A stretch of DNA of 64,000 nt from CBDCCT01 sp965214995 (GTDB lineage Bacteria > Deinococcota > Deinococci > Deinococcales > Trueperaceae), in the NCBI GenBank assembly GCA_965214995.1, contig CBDCCT010000002.1, positions 310,001 to 374,000 of the forward strand. Reading direction: 5' to 3'. The notes below the pieces were generated by a model, which had not been told where the DNA came from, did no database searches, and saw only the letters and a program-made list of their open reading frames with translations. Shown piece by piece: positions 47,020 to 58,876 of this stretch. Position 1 is the first letter of the stretch. Each line of letters starts with the position of its first letter. The translations under genes and the position numbers were made by a program.

Positions 47020-48239
47020 ATGATTTTCGATCGCTTCCCTCTCAAGCGTGGAAAGAAAGATGGCCCGCAGGTTACGGAGAAGCTACCACAAGCTCCTGTG
47101 CTGAGCGAGGAAGATGAAAAATTTCTTCAGAACCTCACCTCTGAAGCAGTGCCACCCCCGCTTCCAGAACGACCGATCGTGATCTTTGATGATGGCTCAA
47201 AGGCATCAACTAAAGATGAGCAGATGGCATCACTAGAAGGCGCAGATCAGATCCCTCTACCAATGTCTCCAGATGAAGATCATCTAAGAGGAGAAGGGTC
47301 TGCAGAAGAGAAAGACAAGCACAGATGGCGGAGTTTTGTTGGCCATTTGCCTACTCTACCTGCCCGGATCTTTGATAAGGTGCGCTTTTGCTTTATCACT
47401 TTCTGACATAGACTAGATTCTTATTCAAAACACAGAAGGTAGAGCGCAAAGCCGAAAAGTCAAAAGAAGACCAAACGGACGAGGACGATCTTACCAAGGT
47501 ACTGGACCAGCTCAACTTGGCTGCTGTTGACAACCGGGTCTTCAGCTTTTCGGGAGAGTCACAAAAGCTTCTCGACGAATTTAAGCTCGTGCTTAAGGAC
47601 ATTGTCAACGGCGTCCCGACAGCATACGATGACCTTGTCAAGTTGCTCACCGATTCTGAGAATCAACTGCAAAAGATTTTTGCAGATTTGCCACCCTGGC
47701 TGCAGACGCTGGTCAAGAGTCTACCGGCTAAGATGACGTCGTTCCTGGGCCCTGAGATGCTTGCCGCTGCGTCGGAGAAACCGGGCGTTGGTAGTGTGAG
47801 CATGGAAGAAGGTGCGAGCACATCTGCTTCAGGCAAGGCAAAGAAGGGAAGATTGCCGAGCTTGAAGAAGATGGTCTCGCAACGGGGAGCTATCGCGGCA
47901 ATGCTGCAAAGCATATTGCAGTTCCTAAAACTTCGGTTTCCAAGCTTTCTGCTGGGCACTAATGTGCTACTTAGCGTTTCCGTTTTCCGTGAGTTTGCCT
48001 TTTGGTTGTCATCTATGCGCGAAACCCATTCTGTCTCTCTATCTATTTTGGGTATTTGCATGAAGCTGACTGAGCATATAGTCCTTTTATTTGTCTTCTG
48101 GTACCTTTTCAAGCGCGGCCGCGAGACAAGACTGGCACGAGAGGCTGCAGACAATCAAGATCAAATTTCAGATATTGAAGCTTCAGACCCAGAAGAGAGC
48201 GCCTCCGGTTCATTGCCGAAAGAAGGAGGGTCAAAGTGA
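47020..48239 (+). CDS. Single-pass membrane protein of unknown function
   Basis: Three proposed exons: 47020-47379, 47436-47988, 48082-48239. The protein starts MIFDRFPLKRGKK and is acidic and Pro/Glu-rich up to HRWRSFVGHLPTLPARIFDK. A helical part follows (LNLAAVDNRVFSFSGESQKLL, LPPWLQTLVKSLPAKM). If a 93-nt GTGAGT..ATAG intron is removed, FLLGTNVLLSVSVFLLLFVFWYLF forms one clean membrane helix, followed by a basic KRGRETR stop-transfer and a polar tail. With that intron retained the frame stays open and two weaker hydrophobic parts result. I recognise no named domain; similar unnamed proteins exist in filamentous fungi. It is probably a tail-proximal membrane protein with most of its mass on one side. 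Confidence 0.75.
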
Positions 48240-49082
48240 TTCACACAGGACTCAGTGCCAAATTCTCCTTATAATATGATATTTGCTGCTAGCTTATCTA
48301 TACTGCTTACACAAGATTGCTGATTGCAAATATTTAATGATAGAAACGATTACACGGCTCGATTGGTTATATGGTGCAAATCTTTTTTTTAAAAACGGTT
48401 GTTGTTATACGTCCGAATTTCGTTTCACCCAAAGCTTTAGATAACATTATTTTAATTTTCGTCCGTCTTTTCATTTCAAGCTTATAATGTATTTCGGCGT
48501 CATCCTTCGTCGTTCTGCAATCAATTTATACATAAAGTTTGTTCATTTTTAACAGGTTATAAAACAAAAATTGATGGTTATTGCAGTAAGAACAGCTGTG
48601 TGCTTAGCAAGTGGAAATCGCGACACTGTACTATTGAAGATCAACCTTTCCTTATAGTAACTACAGAATAGATAGTTTCTGAGAAAAATCACGGGCACAA
48701 GTTCTTAACGTACTCTTTTCCTCGCCGCAAGCACTCCGCCAGGTGACAACTGCCTCGAAGAGCACAACTGCAGATAAAGTACAAACAACATATTACAACA
48801 TGAGAAAGCCTCGATTACCCATAGACCACACATTCAACAACCTTCCTCATCTTCTTCGACCGTTGAAAGAGAAAGATAGTTATCTATACTCCACATCCCG
48901 TTAGCGGTACTGAACAGGAAAGCGCTGTGTTTCACCTTGAGAAAACATTGTCAGTACTTTAATTGAGTATTAGCACTGACCGCAAACCTGAAACACAGCA
49001 GTCGGTCCTCAAATCTTCCAAGTGCTTCAACGCTTGCCTGTCATGAAGGGTGTGAATTAAAGGGTCTAACCGATTCTAAAAC
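48240..49082. other. Intergenic, no gene recognised
   Basis: About 840 bases with only short random frames. Confidence 0.45.
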
Positions 49083-49728
49083 ATGCACGTTCAAGTCTGC
49101 AGTGCTGAGAGCTCTTTCTTTCCTGGGTTGGTGTGGATTGTTTGGCTCATCGTTGATAGCGACATGGAAAAAGGAAGAAGAGGGAAAGAGGAGGAGATGG
49201 AACTGAGACAAGCTTGTGCGGTCTGGGAGAAAGAAATGCAATATTGCTCATGGGACAAAGGCATCAGATACCATTCCCAAAAATGTAAAACATTTCGGAC
49301 TGTCCAGTGTGGAGGACCGGTGACGGGTTCAGCTTGAGCGTAATGTACATCGTGCACTCTACGCAATTAATATTGTCTGAAATGAAGTTCTTCAAACTTT
49401 TGGTACAGCATAGACTCGATAGTTTGAATGGTAAATGAAGTAATTTTAAAGACTTGAGACTAAATAACATAAAAACTCCCATTGATGCGCCGTTAGCAGT
49501 AAGCTACAATAGATATAAAGTTTTCCTTTTTTTTTCTTATCCTTCTCCCTCCTTTAGCCTCGTCGACGTGAGAAATGTGATTTCGTCAATGCCGTGAAAA
49601 ACAAGCTCGGCTTGCCGCTTGTGCATACATGTAGCAAGGTAACCTTGCGCAATGATATTGCTGCTGACATGGCCCTTGAAGATCAAACAGAGGATCTCAT
49701 TAATGCCCACCGCCATCGCGTTTCATAA
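49083..49728 (+). CDS. Tentative small Cys-containing protein gene
   Basis: A low-confidence model of two exons, 49083-49319 and 49558-49728, both phase 0, giving 135 aa. It is supported by a long pyrimidine tract ending CCTTTAG before 49558, a good 3' splice site. An open exon then carries REKCDFVNAVKNKLGLPLVHTCSK. Exon 1 has four more Cys in ACAVWEKEMQYCSWDKG and KCKTFRTVQC. There is no clear signal peptide, although a hydrophobic stretch (PGLVWIVWLIV) lies near the N-terminus. No family is recognised. The end lies close to the 3' end of the opposite-strand GPI protein, so the second exon may instead be chance. Confidence 0.3.
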
Positions 49729-49811
49729 GAGAAGAGGGAGCGAACAAAGAGGACAGGGTGATACGAGTTAAGCGAGCGTGTGTATTTCTCTGAAAACAAA
49801 TGAATGAAAGT

Positions 49812-52187
49812 CTATGCGAACAGGAACGCGGCAAGAATGACTGCTGCTGAGCTCCAGATGCCAGCACCGAACCTTGCAGCAGTACCCGTAAACTGAACTC
49901 CTGTCTCTGCCGGGACAAATCCGTCGTCAACAGGGCTGTATTTGTCTCCAGAAAATGTCTGGACGGAGAATGTCTTCGCCGGCTCAAAGTCGTCGACTGG
50001 ATGTTCAGGAACGGGGTGCGGTGCTGGTACCGGATCGACAGGGTATGGTGCTGGCACCGGCTGTGGTTGAACATCGTCTGGTACTGGGTATGGCGCTGGA
50101 GCTGGTTGTGGTACGCCTAGATCTGGCTCATAGTATGGAACTGGTGGTGCGTGCTCTGGGACGTATGGTTGAGGTTCTGGTGGAGGACCGGGCGCTAGGT
50201 AAACCTGTGGAGCGCCAACCGGGGCCGGTGTGGGATGCTGGAAGGTCACCTGTGGAACTGTGACCGTAGTTGACAAGTGATATTTTTCAAACTGTTCAGG
50301 CTGGTACTCCACAGGTTGCTGATACTGCGGCACTGCCTCATACTCGACAGGATACCTGACTACTTCAGTGTCGACCACGACTGGTTTCCATTCCAAAGTG
50401 TCGGGGTATTCGACATGAACTTCAGGCGCTGGTGGCGCTATCTTGACATCAGGCGGACAGACGGCGACGATTGTAGGATTCTTGGGAATGAATTCCTTGC
50501 AAATACCAGCCATGTAGATGTAGGCGTCTTGCGAGCGATCGTACATTTCTTCGTGCGCACCAATGCAGCCAGCGACATTGTCGATGAAATCATGTCTTCC
50601 ACAGAAGCAATTGATGTCGGTGTTGTCCTTGCAGCCAATGTGAGGTAGCCATGTGTTGAAACATCTTGGTAGAATTTCTGGACAATCGATTTGATACTTT
50701 GGATCGAATGGCTCGCAATCATCGTGGCATTCATCCTTGTGCGGATCGACAGGGTGATGAATCGGTTCAGGATGGACTGGCTCTGGATGACCTCCGTCAT
50801 AGCCGATGGGTTCATGTATCTCCTCAACTTTATCGTGATTATCATAATCTTTGGGACGATGAACGCCATCATCATATCCGCCATCCTTAGGATAATCATC
50901 ATAGCCCTTTGGACGGTAAACGCCATCTTTATTGTCAGGATGGTGACCATCATCCTTTTCGTTATAGTCAATGCCATCGTCCTTTTCGTTATAGTCGATA
51001 CCATCATCCTTTTCGTCATAATGAATGCCATCATCCTTTTCGTCATAGTGAATGCCATCATCCTTTTCGTCATAGTCGATGCCATCGTCCTTTTCGTCAT
51101 AGTCGATGCCATCGTCCTTTTCGTCATAGTGAATGCCGTCATCCTTTTCGTCATAGTCGATGCCATCGTCCTTTTCGTCATAGTCGATACCATCATCCTT
51201 TTCGCCATAGTGAACGCCATCGTCCTTTTCGTCATAGTCGATACCATCATCCTTTTCGTCATAGTGAACGCCACCGTCCTTTCCGTCATAGTCGATGCCA
51301 TCGTCCTTTTCGCCATAGTGAATGCCATCATCATACTCGCCGTAATGAACACCATCATCCTTTTCGTCATAGTCGATGCCATCGTCATACTTGTCAGTGT
51401 GGTGTCCATCATCCTTTTCATCATAGTCAATGCCATCGTTATATTTACCATCAGAATGGCCATAGTCTTTTTCTCCATAATGTACACCATTATCATATTC
51501 GCTGCCGCGATATTCATAGTTTTTATCATCATAGTTATGGGGATCGGGAGGAAACTCATAAGCGTAAGCAGGCTCACAGTCAAAGTTTATGCCATAGATG
51601 TTAATTTCTAATTCGTCAATATCTACATGATCAGGCAGATGGACAGTAACGCTTTTGGCGCCACCGCATTGAGTGTTGCTGATGTAGGTTCCTTTTGGAC
51701 CACAGGGTGAGACATGTTTGCACTTTGTGCCATCGTGTCTCTCATAGTCAAACACGATGTCGATATCTTTATCGTAGCCTACTGGCTGCACCAAATATCG
51801 GCTTGCTGAGAAACCTTTATCGTTATCCCATGAGAAACGTGGTGAGTTGTCGTAGGTTTTTCTTGCATGGCCGTATATGGCTCTGCTGTAATCTGGATAG
51901 TCATCAAGATGTGCATCTCTGCATTCGTAATGGTCAAATCCGAGGCCATCATATTCTTTGAACGGGCCTGGTTCAAGGTCTCCCCAGTTGTAACCTTGTT
52001 TTTGTTTCTCGTTACAGTGTGTGTTGTCAGCGAGACTAGGTGTAATATATTTTAACTCCTTGTTTCCCCATAGCTGTACGTAAATTAGCACGATTTAGAT
52101 CAGATTATTTTCTTAACGACTGACCTCCTTTGCCGTAACATAGTCAACTAGGCCGGCAGCAAGCAGTGCCGCAGCAACTGCTTTCAT
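49812..52187 (-). CDS. Secreted GPI-anchored CFEM-like protein with DDGI(D/H)YDEK repeats
   Basis: Two exons on the minus strand, 52187-52125 and 52073-49812; 774 aa. The first exon supplies the signal peptide MKAVAAALLAAGLVDYVTA. An N-terminal Cys-containing domain (residues about 25-190) ends in HLPDHVDIDELEINIYGINFDCEP. An acidic tandem repeat of a 10-residue unit, roughly KDDGIDYDE alternating with KDDGIHYDE, runs for about 20 copies. A Cys-rich domain then has CFEM-like spacing (ILPRCFNTWLPHIGC, INCFCGRHDF, VAGCIGAH, MAGICKEFIP). A Pro-rich stalk (EPQPYVPEHAPPVP) and a hydrophobic tail after a small-residue site (TAARFGAGIWSSAAVILAAFLFA) predict GPI anchoring. It is probably exposed on the cell wall. 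Metal binding by the acidic repeat is an inference. The reading frames on the other strand are repeat shadows. Confidence 0.85.
50930..51480. repeat. 30-bp coding tandem repeat
   Basis: A nearly uninterrupted array of a 30-bp unit on the minus strand, encoding DDGI(D/H)YDEK variants. Unit copies differ at a few sites, with GAC/CAC swapping D and H, and N, G or V variants at the edges. Such arrays change length by slippage or unequal crossing over. All six frames stay open across much of the array. Confidence 0.88.
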
Positions 52188-54183
52188 AATGTTATCGTAT
52201 GTCCGAATGTAAATGAGTGTGATAAAGAAGGAAATGAAAGGTGTAAAAGAGTGTTATTGGACTCTCCAGTGCATCAATATAACAGAGGCCGCAAGCAATA
52301 TTGACAATATAGAATGAGTGACTGAGTTGGCCTGATTAACGAACGACGATAATTATGACACAAAAAAAATGATAAACTCCAGAGCAGAAACTTTGAGAGT
52401 TATCGAAAGGAGGATCGGATAGATATAACTTTTATGCACTGGAAACACATCGTCAGAAACCGTCTTATTCTCGGTTTCGCATCGTGAAACGAAGAGACTG
52501 TGTATACAACTAGTTGATGAGACTGTTTGCGGCAATGATGCTACGGGACATCAAAAGAATAGACCACATTCAGAGCCATGACTCTTTCACAAGTTGGTAG
52601 CATGTTTGAGGATTTTTGCTGGTGGAGAAGACTGGACAGACGAAATTATTGATGTTCGGAAGGTTGGGTGGATGAAACCTCGAGTTGTAGCAGACTTGGT
52701 TTCATGTGGTCATGACTAATTACTCGAGTAGGCTTAGTCTCTTCGCTATCGTCGTTCTCTCTTTGCCGGCCTCGTTCTAAAAATATCTTGAACCCGAATA
52801 ATTGTTTGACCTTTTCGCGACAAGAAGGTGCATCTGTTCATGTATTTCTCCTTTCGAGTTTCTTCATAATGCAATGAAACAATACAATGGTTGAAACTAC
52901 CTTCAGGTTTCTTGTGCGGGCTTGACAAGAGCATCAACACAACTCTACGATGCTCCATTGGGATACTCGCACTTTTACTGACTCTATTCGTCTTACACCA
53001 TTATAAATCTTGTGAACCAAGATATCCGAATTCTTTCGACAGCTTCCTTGTCAACCATACTTGAGTAGATAAGGAATTATATCGATACAAAGGACATCAA
53101 TCATTCTCGTTATCCAAATTTCAGTGATTAAAAAGGAATGAACTTAACTTTGGCTAGGCTTCGGGTTACTGCAAAACTTGAGAAAGCTCAGTAAATATAT
53201 TTTTGCCTAAGCAATCACTATCCAAATCATTCTACTTTGTTTTGATGGCTGCTTTAGTCTACTACTAGTATGCTGTTGCAGAGTGCATTTCCTATCTGTC
53301 ATGGTATCATAAAGGGAGTTATATAAATGCAAAATGTAAAGCTGAAAAGGTGATGGTATCGACAGATGATAGTATCAATAGTCGCAAGTGTATCCTAAAA
53401 CGTTTGGTAAAGCCTTCTTTAAGTGCTGTAGCTTTTCAATGATGATCATCATTATCAAGGCGAACCTTAACAGAGAGTTGTTCTAGAGAGCATCCGGAAG
53501 CATGACACTTTCAGACTAATTGTTGTATCTCTTATGTAAAGACCCTCTGGACTTCTTGCTTAACTCTCGAGTTCTCATGATGGATTTCAAGATAATCAAG
53601 TTGCTTACTCCATCCAGTCAGTTCGGAGCGAAGCTAAAAGCGGAAAAAGACAAACTATAGGAATATCTAAAAGTAGACAAGCTGCATGCACGTGATTGAT
53701 GTTTTCTGTTTTGGGTAAGCTTGTGCCCATTACCTGAATATTGAGCAAGACACAAAGCCTCTTCCCATCATCGTTTCCATCATAACTGCGAAAAGTATAA
53801 CCACACAAATAACTTACTACATAATAAAGACCCATGATTGTTACTGAGTTTGTTACAATCCCTATGAATCGATCAACAGCACCCATAATCAATCTAAAGC
53901 AAATTTCCGAGCCGACTGGCGTTGATTTCTTGGTAGCGAGCCAGTTGGGACCCATTACTCCTTCTCACTACCACGCTGGCTTTGTATCATTGCCGTGGCT
54001 AAGGGTAAGCGGTCCGCCTTGAACGGGCGGACGGTAAAGCTGGAAGGCGCGATCATTTTGTCATATTATTTTTCAGCTTTTCGGATAGATAAAGTGAGAA
54101 AAAGCGCTTTAACTTCAGATAGCGTTTGAATGAGATTGATAGCTCTATTCACCAGAATTTGATACTCGAAGAATATTCCAAAC
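52188..54183. promoter_or_regulatory. Divergent intergenic region, GPI protein / AGC kinase
   Basis: About 2 kb upstream of both genes. A 116-codon frame at 53605-53955 (minus) resembles no family. Nothing else was seen. Confidence 0.4.
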
Positions 54184-55986
54184 ATGTTATCTGCTAGCCA
54201 TGTTCTGGACACAACAGATGCTGATATCGTGAATAGAGTTCCGAGCTCAAATTTCCAAGTCAAAGTATCGACAGACAACAGACAGTATGAATCGAAGATG
54301 TCCGGAATGTCCTCTTTCAAGACGACTTCTTATCATCAAGCTACGTTTGATAAGCCTCACATTGGAAGGCCTTCTTTGCTCAAGAATGTATCAACAAGCT
54401 CAGTTGAGCTGAGCTCCGAAGCTGTGAATAATAAAGTAATAGAGTGTAAAGTGGAAAGACCAAAACCCAGGAGAAAAAAGAAGAAGAAAGCTCTGAAACC
54501 AGCTGAGCCTGCGTTGATGACTGTACGTGGATTTCATACTCCGGTCACATCATGCGGAGAAGAGTCTGATATATCTGTACCTACCACTCCTCGGCTTGGG
54601 CCGTTCACGAAAGATTACTCGAGCATCAATAGCAGTCCGGCACTGCGGCCACTGTCAGTTTGCGGCGGAATCAGCGCCCTGAAACTTCAATTGGACGCTA
54701 CCCAGTATGATTCTGACTCGGAAAGGGCTCTCTCGCTTCGTTCAGTGTCTCGGTTACGTTCGATAACCTCAAACTCAAGTCTTATTTCAGAAATGCGTAG
54801 TGATAGCGACAGAACAGAAATGGATACTTACGTTGTGCCGCTGGAGCATGACTTTATCAGTCCCGATGTCAACTCCAAATCCACATTTACGAGCGCAGAT
54901 GCTGTACTTTCGCGTGACTTTGTGAACAGGAAGATGACTTCAGCCGACTTTGAACCTCTGACTTGCTTGGGCAAGGGATCATATGGCACGGTTCTTTTGG
55001 TCAAACAAAACACGACTGGCCGACTGTACGCTCAGAAACAGCTACGCAAGGCTTCATTGACGGTACATAAGAAGCTTGTTGAGCAAACGAAGACTGAACG
55101 CACAATACTCGAAAGCGTCAACAGACATCCATTTGTGGTCAAATTATTTTATGCCTTTCAGGATTTGGAGAAGTTATACCTGATACTTGAGTATGCTCAA
55201 GGTGGCGAATTGTTTCATCATCTTGCACTGGAGCGCATGTTCAGCGAGGATACTGCGGCTTTCTACATGGCCGAAATGGTTTTGGCGCTTGATCATCTAC
55301 ACAACAATATTGGTGTCGTTTATCGCGATCTTAAGCCGGAGAATTGTCTCTTAGACGCCGAAGGTCATTTGCTTCTCACTGACTTTGGTTTATCGAAAGT
55401 TGCGGTCGATGGTGGCGATGCGTGTCAGTCTTTTCTTGGCACTGTCGAGTATATGGCTCCAGAGGTGATTCAAGGCCAGCAGTATGGCGCTGCGGTTGAC
55501 TGGTGGTCTCTTGGAGCCCTCGGATTCGACCTGCTGACCGGTGGCCCTCCTTTTAACGGTGGTAACCACAAGAAGATTCAAGAGAAGATTCTCAAGCAGA
55601 AACTCGTCCTGCCCTACTATCTTGGCCCCGATGCAAAGGACCTTCTGACACGGCTACTGCGCAAGGAGCCGCGCAAACGGCTGGGAACAAGTATGCCACG
55701 CGACATGCCGACGATACAAAAGCACCGCTTCTTCCGCAAAATCGATTGGAAGGCACTTGAGCGCAGAGAACTTGACCCTCCAATCAAGCCCCTGATTACA
55801 GACCCAGAGTTGGCTGAGAACTTTTCGACGGACTTTACAGAGTTGTCTATCAGCCCGGTGGCTGAGAAGAGCCAGGGGGTTGATATCAACGGCGTTGTTC
55901 CGAATGTTGAGCCCGATGATCCCTTTGGTGGCTTTAGCTTTGTTGCGAGCAGCAGCTTGCTAGAATCGGGTATCTGGAACTTATAG
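54184..55986 (+). CDS. AGC-family Ser/Thr protein kinase, S6K/Psk1-like
   Basis: Intronless gene of 600 aa. A regulatory N-terminus of about 250 residues contains a Lys-rich patch (PRRKKKKKALKPAEP) and Ser-rich blocks. The kinase domain begins FEPLTCLGKGSYGTVLLVKQ near 256. It has YAQKQL (VAIK Lys), YRDLKPENCLL, LTDFGLSK, and the activation loop SFLGTVEYMAPEV. DWWSLGALGFDLLTGGPPF and the AGC C-tail (FFRKIDWKALERRELDPPIKP) follow. The C-terminus carries FGGFSFV, the hydrophobic motif FxxF[S/T][F/Y] typical of S6K and Sck kinases, phosphorylated by TOR complexes in relatives. In the T-loop, Ser stands where S6K usually has Thr. It is probably the growth-control kinase Psk1/S6K; an Ypk- or Sck-like assignment is possible. 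Confidence 0.88.
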   Translation: MLSASHVLDTTDADIVNRVPSSNFQVKVSTDNRQYESKMSGMSSFKTTSYHQATFDKPHIGRPSLLKNVSTSSVELSSEAVNNKVIECKVERPKPRRKKKKKALKPAEPALMTVRGFHTPVTSCGEESDISVPTTPRLGPFTKDYSSINSSPALRPLSVCGGISALKLQLDATQYDSDSERALSLRSVSRLRSITSNSSLISEMRSDSDRTEMDTYVVPLEHDFISPDVNSKSTFTSADAVLSRDFVNRKMTSADFEPLTCLGKGSYGTVLLVKQNTTGRLYAQKQLRKASLTVHKKLVEQTKTERTILESVNRHPFVVKLFYAFQDLEKLYLILEYAQGGELFHHLALERMFSEDTAAFYMAEMVLALDHLHNNIGVVYRDLKPENCLLDAEGHLLLTDFGLSKVAVDGGDACQSFLGTVEYMAPEVIQGQQYGAAVDWWSLGALGFDLLTGGPPFNGGNHKKIQEKILKQKLVLPYYLGPDAKDLLTRLLRKEPRKRLGTSMPRDMPTIQKHRFFRKIDWKALERRELDPPIKPLITDPELAENFSTDFTELSISPVAEKSQGVDINGVVPNVEPDDPFGGFSFVASSSLLESGIWNL

Positions 55987-56370
55987 TGTTTATATCTTGC
56001 ATAGATGATTCCTCTCCGCTTTATAGCAATAGATTCGAAAAATGTCGATATTTGTTCTTCGTAGTATATATTACTGTATAGTTATACATGGGTTTACATA
56101 GGGTACGGGATAGACAAAAAGTTACTGGATAGATCTTTTCATTTTCTCCATCAAGTAGTTAATACCATCTAACATTCTTGTATAGTCACATAAAATGTAT
56201 ACATATTCAGGAACAACTCAGAATTTATACAGGTTGCGCAAGTAAGAAAACATTCATTACTTCATCTTCAAGTAAATATACATGATCTATACGTGGCACT
56301 CCAATCCACCCATAAAATCCAACAGCGATCTTTAATGTTCATCACAATCTATGTAATTTATGACCCCCGG
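55987..56370. other. Convergent 3' region, AGC kinase / ATG15
   Basis: About 380 AT-rich bases between converging genes. No coding signal. Confidence 0.5.
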
Positions 56371-58469
56371 CTACAGCTCTTCAACATCCTCTCCCTCTTC
56401 CCACTCCTTACACCGCCCGTACCAATTTCTTCTTACACAATGTGACTCTGTCGGCTCTGCGCCCGTTCCGGTACTGGTAGCAGTACCGTAAATATCTGAT
56501 CCAAGGTAACCTGTACCTTCAATGCCTGTAGTAATCTTCTCAGGGACGGATGAAGTGGAAGTCAGGCCACCGGGTAGTGAGGAACCAGGCATGTCATCTC
56601 CTTCTCTCGTCCGTGTAACGGTAGTAGTCAAAGAATCAGTCGCAGTCGTGGTTGTAGTCGTCGTCGTAGTCGTCGGATCCTTACACCCAAACCAGCCGGG
56701 CGTGTGACACGTCGTCGAGGAACTCTCTTCGCTCGTGCTCGAGCTTCCCGTCGCGGTCGTGCTGGTAGACTCGTCCAGGCAGCCCCACCAGCCGGGCGTC
56801 TTGCACGTCTGCGTGCGTGTAGCTTGCGTGCTCGTCGACGTGCTGCTCGTCTGCGTCATGGACGCTGCTGTCGTCGTGGACTCGGTGCCGTTGCTCTCAA
56901 AGTACTTCCAGTTGAAGCAGTCGGTGCAGTCCTTGTTCGTGCGGCACTGAGGCGTGCTGTTGTACTTTTCAATCACGTCCTGAATGACAAGCTCGATCCG
57001 GTGCGTGCCCGTCGCGACCCGCCAGCCCAGGTCGCGCACGGTGTCGTAGGTGCATTCCTGCCCTGTGTGGCAGACCGTCTCTAACGCGTACCCGCCCAGC
57101 GTGCAGAAGGAGCTTGCGCTGTTGCACGAACCCATGTATATCGGATCCGCGGTATGGCCGAAGTGGTGCCCGCCCGTCATGCTGCGTGTCTGATGCATGC
57201 CCTTTTCGTACTCGGGCGGGGTGGGCAGACCGAGACGTGATGCGGCAAGGGCCTCGCCGGGGGCTTCGAAAGTTACAACGGGGAGACCGTAAGTGAGACC
57301 GAGCAGACTGGCTACAGAGCCGCCGAGCGAGTGGCCGGACAGCCAGATATCGGCGTCAGGGTAGATTTCGGTAACATTTCTGTAAAGGTCGATGGATGAA
57401 TAGTAGTATCGGTTCTTCTCTTTGAGACTCTCGACAACGCAGGTGGAGTTGCAGGTGTAGGTGGAAGTCATGCAGGAGCAGACATGACGCCACAGGTACT
57501 GGCCTCCCTGGCCGCAGCAGCAGCTGAAGAAGAGGTTGTCGTTCTCCTTGTCGTTTGTGGTTGTGTCGGAACCATCGAAGACGGCGGGAGCTAGAAGGAT
57601 TATTTATTAGCCTTTGATTACGAACGCGAGGAAGAACCTACAGGTGCCTTTCAGACCAATAACCACGGTTTTATTTTCGGTGTCAGCAAAGATATGACCT
57701 CTGAGCCCGTCACCTTCCCAGCCAAAGTCCTCGGTGTAGTTGAAACCGCACCCGACCTGTAGATCATCTGAGTTAATAGGGGCAACACTCGTTATGTTCA
57801 TGATTTCTCACACCTTTTGCCACTTTGTTTCTCCCGGTTCGTCAACGTATGCATCAGCCGCCATTCTAGCAAAGCTGAGCACCGTCTCCCGATCTGTGAC
57901 ATTGGGTCCTGGGACGTCGTCAACGGTCCATGCTGACGATGGAAGTGATGCAGCACTTCTATCCACCCTAGCGTTCTCTAGCAGGGTGTTTATCGATGAG
58001 TGATCCCGATTGACCATTCGCTGCATTTGAATGTTTTGAGGACGAACACGTAATTTACGGTTCAGTCCCCGATGTATGCTCTCTTCAGTAACTTCGGAGG
58101 GCGTAGTACAGACATTTTGTATTCGGGGAGAGTTCCTGTTCGCTTTCGACCCATAATTGAACACCTGCCTGAGTTGCTTGAACCGGAATGTTAGCATTGC
58201 CACTTCAGCTTCTAGTCACAGTCTGTACGAACAAACTCTAAGTCGGTCTTTGATGCGGTTTTGGATGTCACCGAATTATGGTCTTGCAAAACTCTGTGTT
58301 CGGTAGTAAAAGACCTGGCTCTCGCATATCTGCCCGAAGCGTAGCTAACGCTATTGCCATATATTGAAGTAGGAGAGAGGAGATGTAGGATGGATAGAAG
58401 GGATAGTAGGATTATTATTGCACTGACAGCTACATATCGTAGCCTCTTAGACCAAAAATCTGCAGCCAT
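56371..58469 (-). CDS. ATG15: Autophagic-body phospholipase Atg15
   Basis: Four exons on the minus strand: 58469-58233, 58176-57814, 57756-57642, 57590-56371; 644 aa. The N-terminal membrane anchor reads VAVSAIIILLSLLSILHLL (about 13-31). The conserved luminal part includes FKQLRQVFNYG-like residues at the exon 2 start, SSAWTVDDVPGPNVTDRETVL, DFGWEGDGLRGHIFADTENKTVVIGLKGTS and NDNLFFSCCCGQGGQ. The lipase motif GHSLGG has its Ser near 326, with HHFGHTADPI supplying a likely His. The C-terminus is Ser/Thr-rich with three Cys/Trp modules (CKTPGWWGC, CHTPGWFGC, CVRRNWYGRC). Atg15 travels through the MVB pathway to the vacuole and breaks autophagic-body membranes. The intron 1 donor (GTTCGT) is weak; it was chosen for the CTAAC branch site and phase. 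Confidence 0.93.
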
Positions 58470-58876
58470 ATTTGTGAGTATGTGTGAGAAAGAAGATTCC
58501 AACTCAAGGCATGAAGAGAATCAACAATGACGAAGCATCTGATAGTGTGGCCACACCAGCCTCATCATGTGTTTTGGCGCGCATCATATGAAGAAAAGTA
58601 AATTACTTAAGTAGGATTAGCTAAATTGATGCCTCAAGCTAAGCCCATTTGGGAATAAGTATCTGGTGGGGCCATAGCTTCTCATAAGGCTGAAGACTGC
58701 CTGTGAAGTTTAAGAAGAAATCCCAGCTTATGAATCATTTAGTAATTCCTCATCTTACATCGAATTTACCTATACACTCGTTCATGTACAAGAACTATGC
58801 CTATTGTTATACTTCAGTGAATATCGGCAGATGCTTTAGCATTGCCAGTATTGGCGTTTTAGTAGTTCGGTAAGGC
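58470..58876. promoter_or_regulatory. Shared divergent promoter ATG15 / VPS9-domain gene
   Basis: 407 bases between the two start codons, which point away from each other. No obvious coding content. Both products act in vacuole/endosome traffic, so co-regulation is conceivable but not shown. Confidence 0.55.

Noticed and set aside
50438..51583. 381-codon minus-strand frame rich in Met/Thr
   Set aside because: It is another frame of the same repeat array. The frame with signal peptide, Cys domain and GPI tail is the coding one.
50691..51611. 306-codon plus-strand frame rich in Ile/Val, and a His/Arg-rich frame at 50909-51604
   Set aside because: Both are periodic shadows of the 30-bp repeat in the opposite-strand GPI-protein gene. 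Every frame of that array stays open.
53605..53955. 116-codon minus-strand frame upstream of the AGC kinase
   Set aside because: No similarity to any family, no promoter or splice support, and its composition is typical of chance frames.
58203..58228. Short GTACAG..AAG gap in ATG15 as an intron
   Set aside because: It would be only 26 nt, below the fungal minimum. A 56-nt intron with a CTAAC branch site fits the phase better.
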